Positions 41,483-50,507 of a DNA stretch of 64,000 nucleotides are shown here, in pieces. A program made the position numbers and the translations under genes. The stretch covers positions 1 through 64,000 of the forward strand of contig CAYJJK010000003.1 in NCBI GenBank assembly GCA_964370445.1, given 5' to 3'. Below the pieces are notes generated by a model. That model searched no databases and was not told where the DNA came from. It worked only from the letters and a program-made list of their open reading frames with translations. Each line of letters begins with the position of its first letter. The stretch's first letter is position 1. The DNA is from JAAYCI01 sp964370445. GTDB taxonomy: Bacteria; Bacillota; Clostridia; Oscillospirales; Ruminococcaceae.

Positions 41483-42958
41483 ATGAAAGAGATGCTAATT
41501 TGTGCTTCTTTGTTGGCTACACATACAGGCGAATTGCTTTCAAACGGGGCTGTGTATATAAAAGATGGTGTGATACAGCAGGTGGGCCCGGCAAAGCAGC
41601 TTTGTAAAAGCTATCCCAATGTGCAAACAATGCAAGGGAACTGGTTATTGATGCCCGCGTTTACCAACGCCCATGACCACGGCCGAGGGGTGTCACCGGT
41701 GGCGTTTGGCGTATACGATGACGCACTTGAACTATGGGTGACAGAGCTAGGTAAGGCATATGCCGATGCGTATGCATGTGCTTATTACGAGGGGCTGCTT
41801 TTGATTCGTTCTGGTGTTACTACTGTTTTGCACAGCCACAATCCTGTAAATTGGCAGGACCCTAAAGAAGAATTGGCCGAAACAGTGCGGGGATATTTGG
41901 ATGCCGGTGTTCGTGTGGTGATTTGTCCGCCCTATGTTGACCAAAACAATTTGCTTTATCTAAGAAAAGATGAATTCTTACAAAATATTTCCCCTGACTT
42001 ACAGGCATATTTTCACCGGAATGTACAGGATGAGCCACTTTCCCTTGAGGGATACCTTACCCTGATAGAACAATTGCAAATACGGTTTTCTAAGGAGATT
42101 GCGGCAGGGGATGTGGTTCTACAGTTGCATCCCGCTGGCTTACAATGGTGCAGCGACAACGCATTGAAAGAGCTTTTAAGCTATGCAAAGCAACACAACA
42201 TGCAAATGCATATGCATATGTTAGAAACAAAGTACCAGCGCCAATACGGGTGGGATGCATTTGGGCAGGGGTCTGTAAAACACTTAGAGAAACAGCAACT
42301 ATTGGACGAACGGTTTTCACTGGCACATATGATATGGCTTGAAGACGACGACGCCAACATTTTGTCACAATACCGCGTGAAAGTGGTGCATAATCCGTCT
42401 TCAAACTTGCGCTTACGTAGCGGAACAATGCCGCTGCAGGCTTTGCATAAAGCGGGTGTATGCTGTGCCTTAGGTATGGATGGATGTGCGTTGGATGATG
42501 ACCAAGATTTTTTACGTGAAATAAGACTTGCCAATTTGAATTCTGCCCAAAATGGGATGGATGCCAAAATCCAAGCGGCGCACATACTGCAAATGGCCAC
42601 AGAAAACGGTGCAGCTGTGGCCGGGGTTCAAACCGGATGCTTACAGCCCGGTAAAGAGGCGGATTTGGTTTTGATTGATTTAGACAAACTCTGTTTTCCG
42701 TTTACTTGTGATGATGTGGATAGTTTAGAGCTACTGCTTACACGCGGCAGCAAAAACCACATCCACAGTGTATTCAAACGTGGAGAATGTTTGCTACAAA
42801 ATGGCCTGCCTGTAGAACGTGAAAAAAGTGTTGAAAATGCCGCTCTTTTGTTACAACAGGCGTTAAAACAGGTGCAAGCAACCTCTCAAAATAAGCCAAG
42901 TAAAGAAGAGAAGCTGTTTAAAAAAGAACTTAAAGAGCACTATAAACGGTGCCTTTAA
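41483..42958 (+). CDS. Amidohydrolase-superfamily hydrolase/deaminase (ATZ/TRZ/guanine-deaminase type)
   Basis: A 491-residue metal-dependent hydrolase. The His-x-His motif is NAHDHGRG. Further ligands lie in MHMHMLET, SLAHMIW and the Asp of ALGMDGC. The flanking beta-sandwich sequences (GAVYIKDGVIQQVGP, EADLVLIDLDKL) fit the family of guanine deaminase, SsnA and chlorohydrolases. It probably deaminates or opens a nitrogen heterocycle. The C-terminal 45 residues are Lys-rich. The substrate cannot be told from sequence. Confidence 0.88.
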   Translation: MKEMLICASLLATHTGELLSNGAVYIKDGVIQQVGPAKQLCKSYPNVQTMQGNWLLMPAFTNAHDHGRGVSPVAFGVYDDALELWVTELGKAYADAYACAYYEGLLLIRSGVTTVLHSHNPVNWQDPKEELAETVRGYLDAGVRVVICPPYVDQNNLLYLRKDEFLQNISPDLQAYFHRNVQDEPLSLEGYLTLIEQLQIRFSKEIAAGDVVLQLHPAGLQWCSDNALKELLSYAKQHNMQMHMHMLETKYQRQYGWDAFGQGSVKHLEKQQLLDERFSLAHMIWLEDDDANILSQYRVKVVHNPSSNLRLRSGTMPLQALHKAGVCCALGMDGCALDDDQDFLREIRLANLNSAQNGMDAKIQAAHILQMATENGAAVAGVQTGCLQPGKEADLVLIDLDKLCFPFTCDDVDSLELLLTRGSKNHIHSVFKRGECLLQNGLPVEREKSVENAALLLQQALKQVQATSQNKPSKEEKLFKKELKEHYKRCL

Positions 42959-43008
42959 AACTAAAAGTAAATTTATGTTACACAGTAGAGAGGAGCCGTG
43001 AAAAAGAA

Positions 43009-43719
43009 ATGAAGATATCCGTTATATCTCCCATTTTAAAGCCGACAGGTATAGATCATCGGGTGGGCTTCCGAAAAAGAGATTGTTCGGCCATCCCGGC
43101 AGAGTTTGAATTTTTTTACAACGATGCAGGCCCTGAATTTCTTGTGAATGAGTATGATGATGTCTATTCGGCCCCTCATCTATTAAAAAATGTGGTACAG
43201 GCTGAAAAAGACGGTTTTGAGGCAGTGGTAATCAATTGCAGTGCTGATACTGCGTTGCACGCGTGTAGAGAGGCTGTATCGATCCCTGTTGTGGGTCCCT
43301 CAGAAGCCGCCATGCACTATGCTGCCCAATTTGTGAACCAGTTTATCGTACTCACATTTTCAAGCAAAACAAAGAATCGCTTTGAACGAATTGCACGTGA
43401 AGCTCATCTACAAGATAAGTTACATTCCGTAGAATCGGTGGAGATGGACTTTCATCAGCTGAGCAATGGAAGTGACCTGGTTGCACAAACCTTGTGTGAC
43501 ACAATAGAGACGTTATATAACAATACAGGGTGCGACGGCTTTTTGCTGGGCTGCACGGACTTTGAAGATGTGGCACCGGAGCTAAGGAATAAGCTGGCAG
43601 AAAAAAATGTGGATGTGCAGGTGTTTCGCCCGTTTGAAATTGCTGCATGGCAGGCGTATACCACAGTGCAAATGGGCCACATCCAGGGCAGAACGAGTTA
43701 CCCCAAAGCAGAAAAATAA
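43009..43719 (+). CDS. Asp/Glu/hydantoin racemase family protein (putative allantoin racemase)
   Basis: A 236-residue racemase. The two catalytic Cys regions are INCSADTALHACREA and LLGCTDFEDVAPEL. PVVGPSEAAMHYAA is typical of the hydantoin/allantoin racemase branch (HyuE/HpxA). It would interconvert allantoin enantiomers so that a stereospecific allantoinase can use both. I choose ATG 43009 because the family N-terminus (MKISVISPI) starts there. AGGAG lies 13 bases upstream. The next gene is the allantoinase-like one. Confidence 0.82.
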   Translation: MKISVISPILKPTGIDHRVGFRKRDCSAIPAEFEFFYNDAGPEFLVNEYDDVYSAPHLLKNVVQAEKDGFEAVVINCSADTALHACREAVSIPVVGPSEAAMHYAAQFVNQFIVLTFSSKTKNRFERIAREAHLQDKLHSVESVEMDFHQLSNGSDLVAQTLCDTIETLYNNTGCDGFLLGCTDFEDVAPELRNKLAEKNVDVQVFRPFEIAAWQAYTTVQMGHIQGRTSYPKAEK

Positions 43720-43744
43720 GATAACAACTGAGGAGGCGTGATAA

Positions 43745-45112
43745 ATGCATTACGATACGTTGATTAAAAACGCAGAAATTTATACATCAGACAATCAATA
43801 CAAGGGCAACATAGCCATTAAAGATGGGAAAATTGCTGCCATTTTGGCCATAGGTGAAGAGCCAGAGGCTGCACAAGTGATCGATGTGCAAGGAAAACCT
43901 GTTATACCCGGAGGCATTGATGTTCACGTGCATTTCCGCGATCCAGGCCTTACCTACAAAGAGGATTTTTCCACAGGGTCTATGGCGGCAGCAGCTGGCG
44001 GCATCACCACTGTATACGACATGCCCAATGTGCAGCCACCGCCGCTCAATGTAGAAAACTTTGAAATCAAGAAAAAGATTGCGCAAGAAAAATCTTATGT
44101 CAACTATGGTATCTATGCCTATCTTGTGAACAACCTAGACCAAATTGACGGTCTGATTGATGCTGGTATTTGTGGGTTTAAATGGGACTTGAGTACATTT
44201 GATTGGGAGCTTCCCGAAGGGTATTATCTGCCCGATAACAACGAAGCTGCTGCCATATTTAAAAAAATTGCAGAGCACGACTATGTGGTGAGTGTTCATG
44301 CGGAAGATATGGAACTTGTAAAGTATTACACTGAGGAATTAAAAGGTACTGTTGACGAAAAAGATTTTTATGCACATGTGCTTGCACGTCCGGATATTGT
44401 AGAAATATCTGCACTGTACAGAACTTTTGTGTTGTCCGAAGTGTCTGGTTGCCGCGTGCATATCACCCATCTTACCTCTAAAAGAGGGCTGGAACTGATC
44501 AAAGAGTATCAGCTGCGCGGTTGCCCGGTTACATCTGATGCAGGGCCGGCATGGTTCACATTCTGCGCCGAAGACTATGAAAAATTTGGTGGTGGAATCC
44601 GCGTGATTCCGGCCATTCGTTTTAAAGAAGATAGAGACGCATTGTGGGAAGGTGTTGCCTCGGGTGATATTGAGGTGGTTGCCACAGACCATGCCCCCCA
44701 TTCAAATGATGAGAAATTTAACCGAAATTGGTGGGATACCTTGCCGGGAACCATTGGAGTGCAAACGAGTTTGCCCATCATGCTAGATCGTGTGAATAAA
44801 GGTCAAATCAGCCTAAACAGGGTGGTGTCAAGCATGGCGGAAAACCCGGCCAAAATTTTCAATATTTTCCCACGCAAAGGGCAAATTGCTATAGGTGCCG
44901 ATGCCGACATTGTGGTGCTGGATATGGAGAAAAAATGGACAGTGACCCACGACGAAATGTATAGCAAAACAAAGTATACACCGTATGATGGTTTTGAGCT
45001 ACAAGGCAAGCCCGTGATGACCCTGGTAATGGGCAATGTGGTAATGAAAGACGGTGAAATTGTGGGCAAACCCGGTGTGGGCTGCATGGTAAACCCGAAG
45101 AAGGAGTGGTAA
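43745..45112 (+). CDS. Allantoinase-like cyclic amidohydrolase
   Basis: A 455-residue member of the allantoinase/dihydroorotase/hydantoinase group. All metal-site residues are present: His-x-His in DVHVHFRDPG, the carboxylated Lys in CGFKWDLS, His in SVHAEDM, His in VHITHLT and the catalytic Asp in VATDHAPHS. DVHVHFRDPG is closer to allantoinase and dihydroorotase than to hydantoinase. No pyrimidine-synthesis genes are near, and the racemase, M20 and allE neighbours favour allantoin to allantoate. GGAGG precedes the ATG. It overlaps the open frame of the next amidohydrolase. Confidence 0.87.
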   Translation: MHYDTLIKNAEIYTSDNQYKGNIAIKDGKIAAILAIGEEPEAAQVIDVQGKPVIPGGIDVHVHFRDPGLTYKEDFSTGSMAAAAGGITTVYDMPNVQPPPLNVENFEIKKKIAQEKSYVNYGIYAYLVNNLDQIDGLIDAGICGFKWDLSTFDWELPEGYYLPDNNEAAAIFKKIAEHDYVVSVHAEDMELVKYYTEELKGTVDEKDFYAHVLARPDIVEISALYRTFVLSEVSGCRVHITHLTSKRGLELIKEYQLRGCPVTSDAGPAWFTFCAEDYEKFGGGIRVIPAIRFKEDRDALWEGVASGDIEVVATDHAPHSNDEKFNRNWWDTLPGTIGVQTSLPIMLDRVNKGQISLNRVVSSMAENPAKIFNIFPRKGQIAIGADADIVVLDMEKKWTVTHDEMYSKTKYTPYDGFELQGKPVMTLVMGNVVMKDGEIVGKPGVGCMVNPKKEW

Positions 45113-45114
45113 AT

Positions 45115-45843
45115 ATGATCATTGACCATCATAACCATGTTTGGGAAGGCGAATCAACCGGCGGTTTTTTAGATGAAGGCATGTCGGTGGAGCGGATTTT
45201 GCGCGAAATGGATAGAGCCGGAGTGGATATGGCCGGAGTGTGCACCGTGGCACAAGCCATCGACAATGACTATGTGGTAAAAGCACAAAAAGAACACCCG
45301 GACAGGTTGTTTGGTTATTGCATGGTGAACCCGCGTGAAGGTGGGGCAAAAGAGACATTGCGCCATTATTTAGAGCTTGGGCTAAAAGGTTTAAAACTAC
45401 ATCCGCGGTTGCACGGATACCAACTGGGCGATCTTGGCCTTGTGGCACCGCTTCTTGAATTGTGTGAAGAATTCAATGTGCCAATGTTTTCGCACGGTGG
45501 CTCGGAAGAAAATGACCACCCCTTCTATTTTGAAGAATTGGCACGTCAATTCCCAAAAGTATCTATTTTGCTGGGGCACATGTGTGCACTAAACTACTGT
45601 GATGATGCCATCAAAGTGGCCGCACGTAATGATAACATCTATTTAGATACTTCCACAGCAGAGCTGTTTTCTGTAAAAGCAGCCTTAAAAACCGTTGGTG
45701 CAAGCAAAATTTTAATGAGCACCGATTGGCCCGGAAACGACTTCCGTATGGAATTGCAAAAAATAGAAATTGCAACAGAAACCATACCAGAGGCATACGA
45801 ACTGATAGCCGGTGAAAACTACCGCAGGCTATTTCTTCAATAA
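45115..45843 (+). CDS. Amidohydrolase_2-family metal-dependent hydrolase
   Basis: A 242-residue TIM-barrel hydrolase of the small amidohydrolase (PF04909-like) type. The N-terminal His-x-His is DHHNHVW. Further ligands are His in MFSHGGSEE, His in LLGHMCALNY and Asp in STDWPGND. The family includes decarboxylases and lactone/amide hydrolases. GAAGGAG lies just before ATG 45115, 2 bp after the allantoinase stop, so the two are coupled. The substrate is unknown. Confidence 0.88.
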   Translation: MIIDHHNHVWEGESTGGFLDEGMSVERILREMDRAGVDMAGVCTVAQAIDNDYVVKAQKEHPDRLFGYCMVNPREGGAKETLRHYLELGLKGLKLHPRLHGYQLGDLGLVAPLLELCEEFNVPMFSHGGSEENDHPFYFEELARQFPKVSILLGHMCALNYCDDAIKVAARNDNIYLDTSTAELFSVKAALKTVGASKILMSTDWPGNDFRMELQKIEIATETIPEAYELIAGENYRRLFLQ

Positions 45844-45880
45844 ATATAATAATATTTAAAACCGAAAGGGAGTACAAAAC

Positions 45881-46549
45881 ATGGAACAAAATTTGATTGT
45901 AATGCTGACAGACAATGATGAAACCGTAAAAAATGCAAAAGAATGCTTTTTAGCTTCGGCCGATTTGCCTATTACAGACTGGGGCTTTAAAGATGTGGGC
46001 CTGCCGTTTGAAGAGATGAAAGACCTTGTGCAAACCATGAAAGCTCATGGAAAAGTGACAAACTTGGAAGTGGTTTCTCTTTCTGAGGAAGAGGGCTTGC
46101 GTGGTGCTGATATCGCTGTTGAGACTGGTTTTGACGTTTTGATGGGCACCATCTACTTTGATTCTATTGCCAAACGCCTAGAGGGAACAGGTGTAAAATA
46201 TTATCCTTTCTGTGGCAAAGTATATGGGCATCCTTCTATTTTAGATGGCACAATGGAAGAAATTATTGCCGACGCAAAAAGCCTAGAGGCAAAAGGTGTG
46301 GACGGATTGGATTTGTTGTCATACCGTTATACGGGCGATGCTATTAAGCTGCTTGCCGAAGTGGTGAAGGCAGTAAACATTCCTGTGGTTTCGGCTGGTA
46401 GTGTAGACCGATATTCCAGAATTGATGACATTGCTGCAACAGGTGCATGCGGCCTAACAATGGGCTCGGCATTGTTCCACGACAAGTTCTGCGAGGGCAG
46501 CTTTGAAGAAAACCTAAAATTGGTTGTAGATTATATGGCAAGCAAATAA
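45881..46549 (+). CDS. TIM-barrel protein of unknown function
   Basis: A 222-residue protein with the pattern of a beta/alpha barrel and a C-terminal phosphate-binding-like stretch (VVSAGSVDRYSRIDDIAATG then GLTMGSALF), as in HisA/TrpC-type or aldolase-type barrels. The Lys residues in KVYGHPSILDG and AKSLEAKG are candidates for Schiff-base chemistry, but I see no diagnostic motif. AAAGGGAG precedes the ATG. It lies between the amidohydrolase and allE, so it probably acts on a ureide breakdown product. Confidence 0.75.
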   Translation: MEQNLIVMLTDNDETVKNAKECFLASADLPITDWGFKDVGLPFEEMKDLVQTMKAHGKVTNLEVVSLSEEEGLRGADIAVETGFDVLMGTIYFDSIAKRLEGTGVKYYPFCGKVYGHPSILDGTMEEIIADAKSLEAKGVDGLDLLSYRYTGDAIKLLAEVVKAVNIPVVSAGSVDRYSRIDDIAATGACGLTMGSALFHDKFCEGSFEENLKLVVDYMASK

Positions 46550-46559
46550 CACAAACTAT

Positions 46560-46598
46560 TTTTGCATTGTGCCAGTACAAGGCTGGCACAATGCAAAA
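46560..46598. other. Perfect 15-bp stem-loop before allE
   Basis: TTTTGCATTGTGCCA (46560-46574) pairs perfectly with TGGCACAATGCAAAA (46584-46598) over a 9-base loop. No T-run follows on the plus strand. It lies between the TIM-barrel gene and allE, so it is probably an mRNA processing or stability element. Confidence 0.75.
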
Positions 46599-46627
46599 CA
46601 AATAATTATAGGAAATGAGGATAAAAA

Positions 46628-47425
46628 ATGGCAGTCGATATTTCTTTAGTAAATGCAAATATGAAATTGGTGGAGAACAACCACTTAAGTATTTCTCGTG
46701 CACGCATTACCCCAAGAGACACACATATGGTGCCCAAAGCTTTTATGCTGGACAGTATTTTACCAGAGTTTAAGGACACAAAGGTGCATTATTACACCAT
46801 GCCTGCAATGGGCGCTCGCTTTTTAGAGTGTCAGTTGTACATCGAAAAAGACGGCGGCAGCCGCGAAACCATTGTGAACGAGTATGAAAATTTCTTATAC
46901 ATCATTGACGGTGCTGTAGAAATGACAATTTCGGGCAAAAAACACAATATGGAAACCGAGGGGTATTGCTGGCTTCCACCTTCTGTTGATTTTGACATCT
47001 GCAACAAAAAAGACGGTGTTGCAAGGGTTTTATGGGTTCGCAAACGTTACGAAGAAACAAAATTCTTTAAAATTCCGGATATGATTGTTTCCAGCGTGCT
47101 GGATGTGCCTGCTGTTCAAAACATTGCTGAAGTAGAGCAACAGTGCATTCCGTTTGAAAAAGAATTTGGTTTCGATATGGCTATGAACATGCTGACATTC
47201 AACCCTGGCGTTAGCTTCCCCTGCGTGGAATCACATGTGTTCGAGCATGGTGGTTACTTCCTGAATGGGCGTGGAAACTTTTGGATCAACGGCCAAAACT
47301 ATGAATGCCACGAGGATGATTTCTGCTATATGGCACCGTTTACACCACACTATGTAGTGGCCTATGGACCAAAACCAATGCGCTATCTGCTTTACAAAAA
47401 TGTAAACCGTGACTTTGAACTGTAA
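46628..47425 (+). CDS. allE: (S)-ureidoglycine aminohydrolase
   Basis: A 265-residue bicupin. The enzyme removes ammonia from (S)-ureidoglycine to give (S)-ureidoglycolate in allantoin degradation. The second cupin has the metal-binding Glu-x-His-x3-His in VESHVFEHGGYF. The C-terminal MRYLLYKNVNRD closely matches the family end (LLYKDVNRH). The N-terminal ITPRDTHMVPKAFML is also typical. This is the most specific pathway marker in the cluster and anchors its reading as ureide catabolism. GGAAATGAGG lies before the ATG. Confidence 0.88.
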   Translation: MAVDISLVNANMKLVENNHLSISRARITPRDTHMVPKAFMLDSILPEFKDTKVHYYTMPAMGARFLECQLYIEKDGGSRETIVNEYENFLYIIDGAVEMTISGKKHNMETEGYCWLPPSVDFDICNKKDGVARVLWVRKRYEETKFFKIPDMIVSSVLDVPAVQNIAEVEQQCIPFEKEFGFDMAMNMLTFNPGVSFPCVESHVFEHGGYFLNGRGNFWINGQNYECHEDDFCYMAPFTPHYVVAYGPKPMRYLLYKNVNRDFEL

Positions 47426-47446
47426 AATAAAAACCGAACCTCTACA

Positions 47447-47536
47447 CGGATGAATTTTGCCGGTGGCAAAAAGAAAAGTGTAAATTCCATTGATCTTATG
47501 GTAAAAATATTGCATTTTACGGGCGAAATTCATCCG
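47447..47536 (+). ncRNA. Three-level inverted-repeat RNA structure before the kinase gene
   Basis: The outer arms CGGATGAATTTTGCC (47447-47461) and GGCGAAATTCATCCG (47522-47536) pair over 15 bp with one wobble. Inside them GTGTAAA and TTTTAC, and then CCAT/ATGG, can also pair. The 165-bp gap between allE and the kinase gene is otherwise empty. It could be an attenuator, a processing site or a ligand-responsive element. No known class is recognised. Confidence 0.45.
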
Positions 47537-47591
47537 AGTTTTGAGCTTACTGTATGTCCTTACAATCACAAAGAAAGAAAAGAGGCGTGGC

Positions 47592-49067
47592 GTGGCAAGC
47601 AATTCGTATATGCTGGCAGTAGACCAAGGTACCTCTGGCACCATGGTGGCATTGCTGGACGAAAAAGCCAACATACTAGATGCAGCTGATATCCCTGTAG
47701 GCATTATTACAAAAGGCTATGATTATGTAGAGCAAGACCCTGATAACTTAGTGGACTCCATTTGTAAAGGTGTGGCTGAAGTAATGGCACGCCATGAGGA
47801 AAAAATTGAGAAGCTAGTGGGAATAGGCGTTGCAAATCAAGGGGAATCTTTCCTGCTGTGGAATGCGCAAACAGGCAAGGCTGTTACCCCGGTTATCAGC
47901 TGGCAAGATTGCCGAGCACAAGACTTTTGCGATCGCCTGCAGCAAGAGGGTAAGGATGCCTGGTTCCATCAAAAAACCGGGTTACATCTTTCAAATGAGT
48001 GGCCCGCACTTAAGGTGTGGCACCTTTTACAAAATGACCATACTTTAAAACAGCTGGCAGAACAAGGAAACCTTTGTTATGGGCAGTTGGACGCTTGGTT
48101 TTTATATTGTTTATCAGGTGGACGCCATTATGCCTCTGACCATAGCACGGCAAGTCGGTCTGGTTTTTACAACATCCATACGCAAAATTTTGATGATGGT
48201 CTTTGCGAGTTTTTTGGCGCAAGCAAGCTGCGCTTTCCCGCTTTGTGCAGCAACACAGCGCAGTTTGAGGGGCTGGATTTGAAGCTCAATCGAGATTTGC
48301 CATGGGTGGGCGGAGGCCTAGACCAAGCCATGGCGCTACTAGGGCAAGGATGCTTACAAAAAGGCAATGCAAAGGTTACGTATGGAACTTGCTGTGCCTG
48401 TTGGATGAATTCGGGCAAGCAGCCTGTTTTAAACGATGAAGCCACTACAAGTGTTGCCTGGAAAGTGGACGATGAGGCGGTATATGCGTTGGTTGCTGAG
48501 GGTGGCGTGGCCGGCAGTATGATCACATGGCTACAGCAAAAAATGAGCTTGGATGTGCCCTTGAAAGAGATGTCGGATGTAGCATTTCATGCAATAGAGC
48601 AAGAGGGACTGCAGTTTATCCCTGCGTTCAACGGGCTTTCTGCACCATATTGGAATACAGCGGTGCGTGGCACCTTGCTTGGTATCACCGCAGGCACAGA
48701 GCTACGCCATATATTGCGGGCGGGGCTAGATGCAGTGGCATACACCGTGGCTGATTTAATGTCTTCTTTGCCCCCTTGTGAAAAAATGGTGGCAGAGGGC
48801 GGCATGAGCCAAAACGAATACCTAATGATGCGACAAGCCTCTGTGTTGGATTGTGATTTGTATTTATCGGGCAACCGAGAGGGAACCATCTTCGGTGTTG
48901 GGCTGCTTATGGCAAAGTCACTTGGGTTCATCGATGGCTTAGAGCAAGGGATAAGCGGGCAATACAGTGGTAAAAAAATAGACAAAACGGAGACTGCAAA
49001 AGATAAATATTCCCGCTGGAAAAAAGCGGTGCAATGGTCGATTCAATTTTATGAGAATGAGCCTTAG
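47592..49067 (+). CDS. FGGY-family carbohydrate kinase
   Basis: A 491-residue kinase close to the glycerol kinase/xylulokinase group. The N-terminal phosphate loop is LAVDQGTSGTMVALLD. GVANQGESFLLWN, ISWQDCRAQDFC, NVT-like KVTYGTCCACWMN and the C-terminal GGMSQNEYLMMRQASVL are family marks. The start is GTG 47592 with AGAGG 6 bases upstream. An upstream open frame lacks a site. Family substrates are sugars, polyols or glycerol. Its role in a ureide cluster is not obvious. Confidence 0.88.
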   Translation: MASNSYMLAVDQGTSGTMVALLDEKANILDAADIPVGIITKGYDYVEQDPDNLVDSICKGVAEVMARHEEKIEKLVGIGVANQGESFLLWNAQTGKAVTPVISWQDCRAQDFCDRLQQEGKDAWFHQKTGLHLSNEWPALKVWHLLQNDHTLKQLAEQGNLCYGQLDAWFLYCLSGGRHYASDHSTASRSGFYNIHTQNFDDGLCEFFGASKLRFPALCSNTAQFEGLDLKLNRDLPWVGGGLDQAMALLGQGCLQKGNAKVTYGTCCACWMNSGKQPVLNDEATTSVAWKVDDEAVYALVAEGGVAGSMITWLQQKMSLDVPLKEMSDVAFHAIEQEGLQFIPAFNGLSAPYWNTAVRGTLLGITAGTELRHILRAGLDAVAYTVADLMSSLPPCEKMVAEGGMSQNEYLMMRQASVLDCDLYLSGNREGTIFGVGLLMAKSLGFIDGLEQGISGQYSGKKIDKTETAKDKYSRWKKAVQWSIQFYENEP

Positions 49068-49133
49068 GCGCAGTTTCCATGGTGCTTGTTCGCACAAAAC
49101 ACCATACACAACAAAGGCGAAACGGAGATAACT

Positions 49134-50429
49134 ATGATTAAGAACGAAATGGCAAGCAAGCTACAAGAGCGTGCTATGAAAAGTATCCCGCTGGGTGTAA
49201 ACTCCAATGGGCGTTTTTGGGGAAAAGGTTGTACGCCTTATTTTGCAAAAGGAAAAGGTTCTCACCTTTTTGACGTAGACGGCAATGAATTCATTGATTT
49301 TCGTCTTGGGTTTGGACCGGTTATTTTGGGATATGCGTATGATGAGGTTGACAATGCTGTGATAGAGGCCATCCATGGTGGCATTACACCAGGCATTACC
49401 TCAGAGCGCGAGGTGGAAGTGGCCGAAAAAATCATTGACATGTGCCCGGCTGTGGAAATGGTGCGCATTGTCAATACAGGTTCTGACGCAACAATGCATG
49501 CGTTGCGTGTGGCCAGAGCCTATACACGCCGTGAAAAAATTCTGAAATTTGAAGGCGGGTATCATGGTTCGTACGATTACATGCTTTACTCTACCTATGC
49601 GCCGGTTTCCGCTTATGGAAACCGTAGGGATCCCATTAAAATTCCTGCAAGTTCGGGCATACCGCGCGCACTGGACGATTTAATCATCACCTTGCCGTTT
49701 AATGACCCAGAGCTTTTAGAGCTTACACTCAAGCGTCATGGGCATGAAATTGCCGCTTTGATTACAGAGCCAATGCTGGGGAATTTTGGCCTTGCAGATC
49801 CGAAGGCAGGCTTTATGGACCTGATTCGCAAAAAATGTGATGAATATGGCATTGTGTGGATCTTAGATGAGGTGAAAACCGGGTTCCGTGTGGCGGCCGG
49901 TGGCGCACAAGAGCGCTATGGTTACCAGCCGGATTTAACAGCCTACGCCAAGAGCTTAGGAAACGGTTACCCTGTGGCTGCCTATGGTGGCAAGCGTGAA
50001 ATTATGGAAAATGTGGGCAGGGGCGTGACACAAGGTGGCACATACGCCGGTAATGGTGTGGCCACAGCTGCAGCTAAAGCAACCTTGGACATTATGAAGC
50101 GCGAGCCGGTTCATACACACATTGACAAAATGGGTACACTTTTGATACAAGGCCTGCAAGGTGTGTTTGACAAAGCTGGTATTAACTGTGTGTTTAGCAG
50201 CATCCCCTCTATCTTCTCTATGAGTTTTGATTTAGAAATCAATGATGATGCAAGAAGTTGGGGCAAAGCAAACGGTGCGCTTTACAAAAAACTGGCAGAA
50301 GATGTGCTGGAGATGGGCATTTTGATTGACGAAGATCCGCGCGAGCCCTTCTGCGTGTGCTATTCGCACACAGAAAGTGATATCCAAAAAACTGTAGAGG
50401 CTTTTGCTAAAGCGGTGAAAAATTTATAG
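49134..50429 (+). CDS. Class III PLP-dependent aminotransferase (glutamate-1-semialdehyde aminomutase-like)
   Basis: A 431-residue fold-type I class III enzyme. The PLP lysine is in LTAYAKSLGNGYPVAAYGG. Cofactor contacts are in NTGSDATMHALRVARAYT and WILDEVKTGFR, and the phosphate contact is GGTYAGNG. The sequence type is near glutamate-1-semialdehyde 2,1-aminomutase, but no haem genes are nearby, so it more likely transaminates an omega-amino or amino-acid substrate. GGAGA lies before ATG 49134. Confidence 0.9.
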   Translation: MIKNEMASKLQERAMKSIPLGVNSNGRFWGKGCTPYFAKGKGSHLFDVDGNEFIDFRLGFGPVILGYAYDEVDNAVIEAIHGGITPGITSEREVEVAEKIIDMCPAVEMVRIVNTGSDATMHALRVARAYTRREKILKFEGGYHGSYDYMLYSTYAPVSAYGNRRDPIKIPASSGIPRALDDLIITLPFNDPELLELTLKRHGHEIAALITEPMLGNFGLADPKAGFMDLIRKKCDEYGIVWILDEVKTGFRVAAGGAQERYGYQPDLTAYAKSLGNGYPVAAYGGKREIMENVGRGVTQGGTYAGNGVATAAAKATLDIMKREPVHTHIDKMGTLLIQGLQGVFDKAGINCVFSSIPSIFSMSFDLEINDDARSWGKANGALYKKLAEDVLEMGILIDEDPREPFCVCYSHTESDIQKTVEAFAKAVKNL

Positions 50430-50507
50430 GCGATTACTAAATTGTGTTGTAGATAAATAAGCGTGTTTACAGCATGAATCAATAAACAATATGGGAGGAT
50501 ACAAAAA

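Noticed and set aside
41483..42958. Assigning this amidohydrolase as guanine deaminase or SsnA
   Set aside because: Only superfamily motifs are visible by eye and the neighbouring genes do not settle the substrate.
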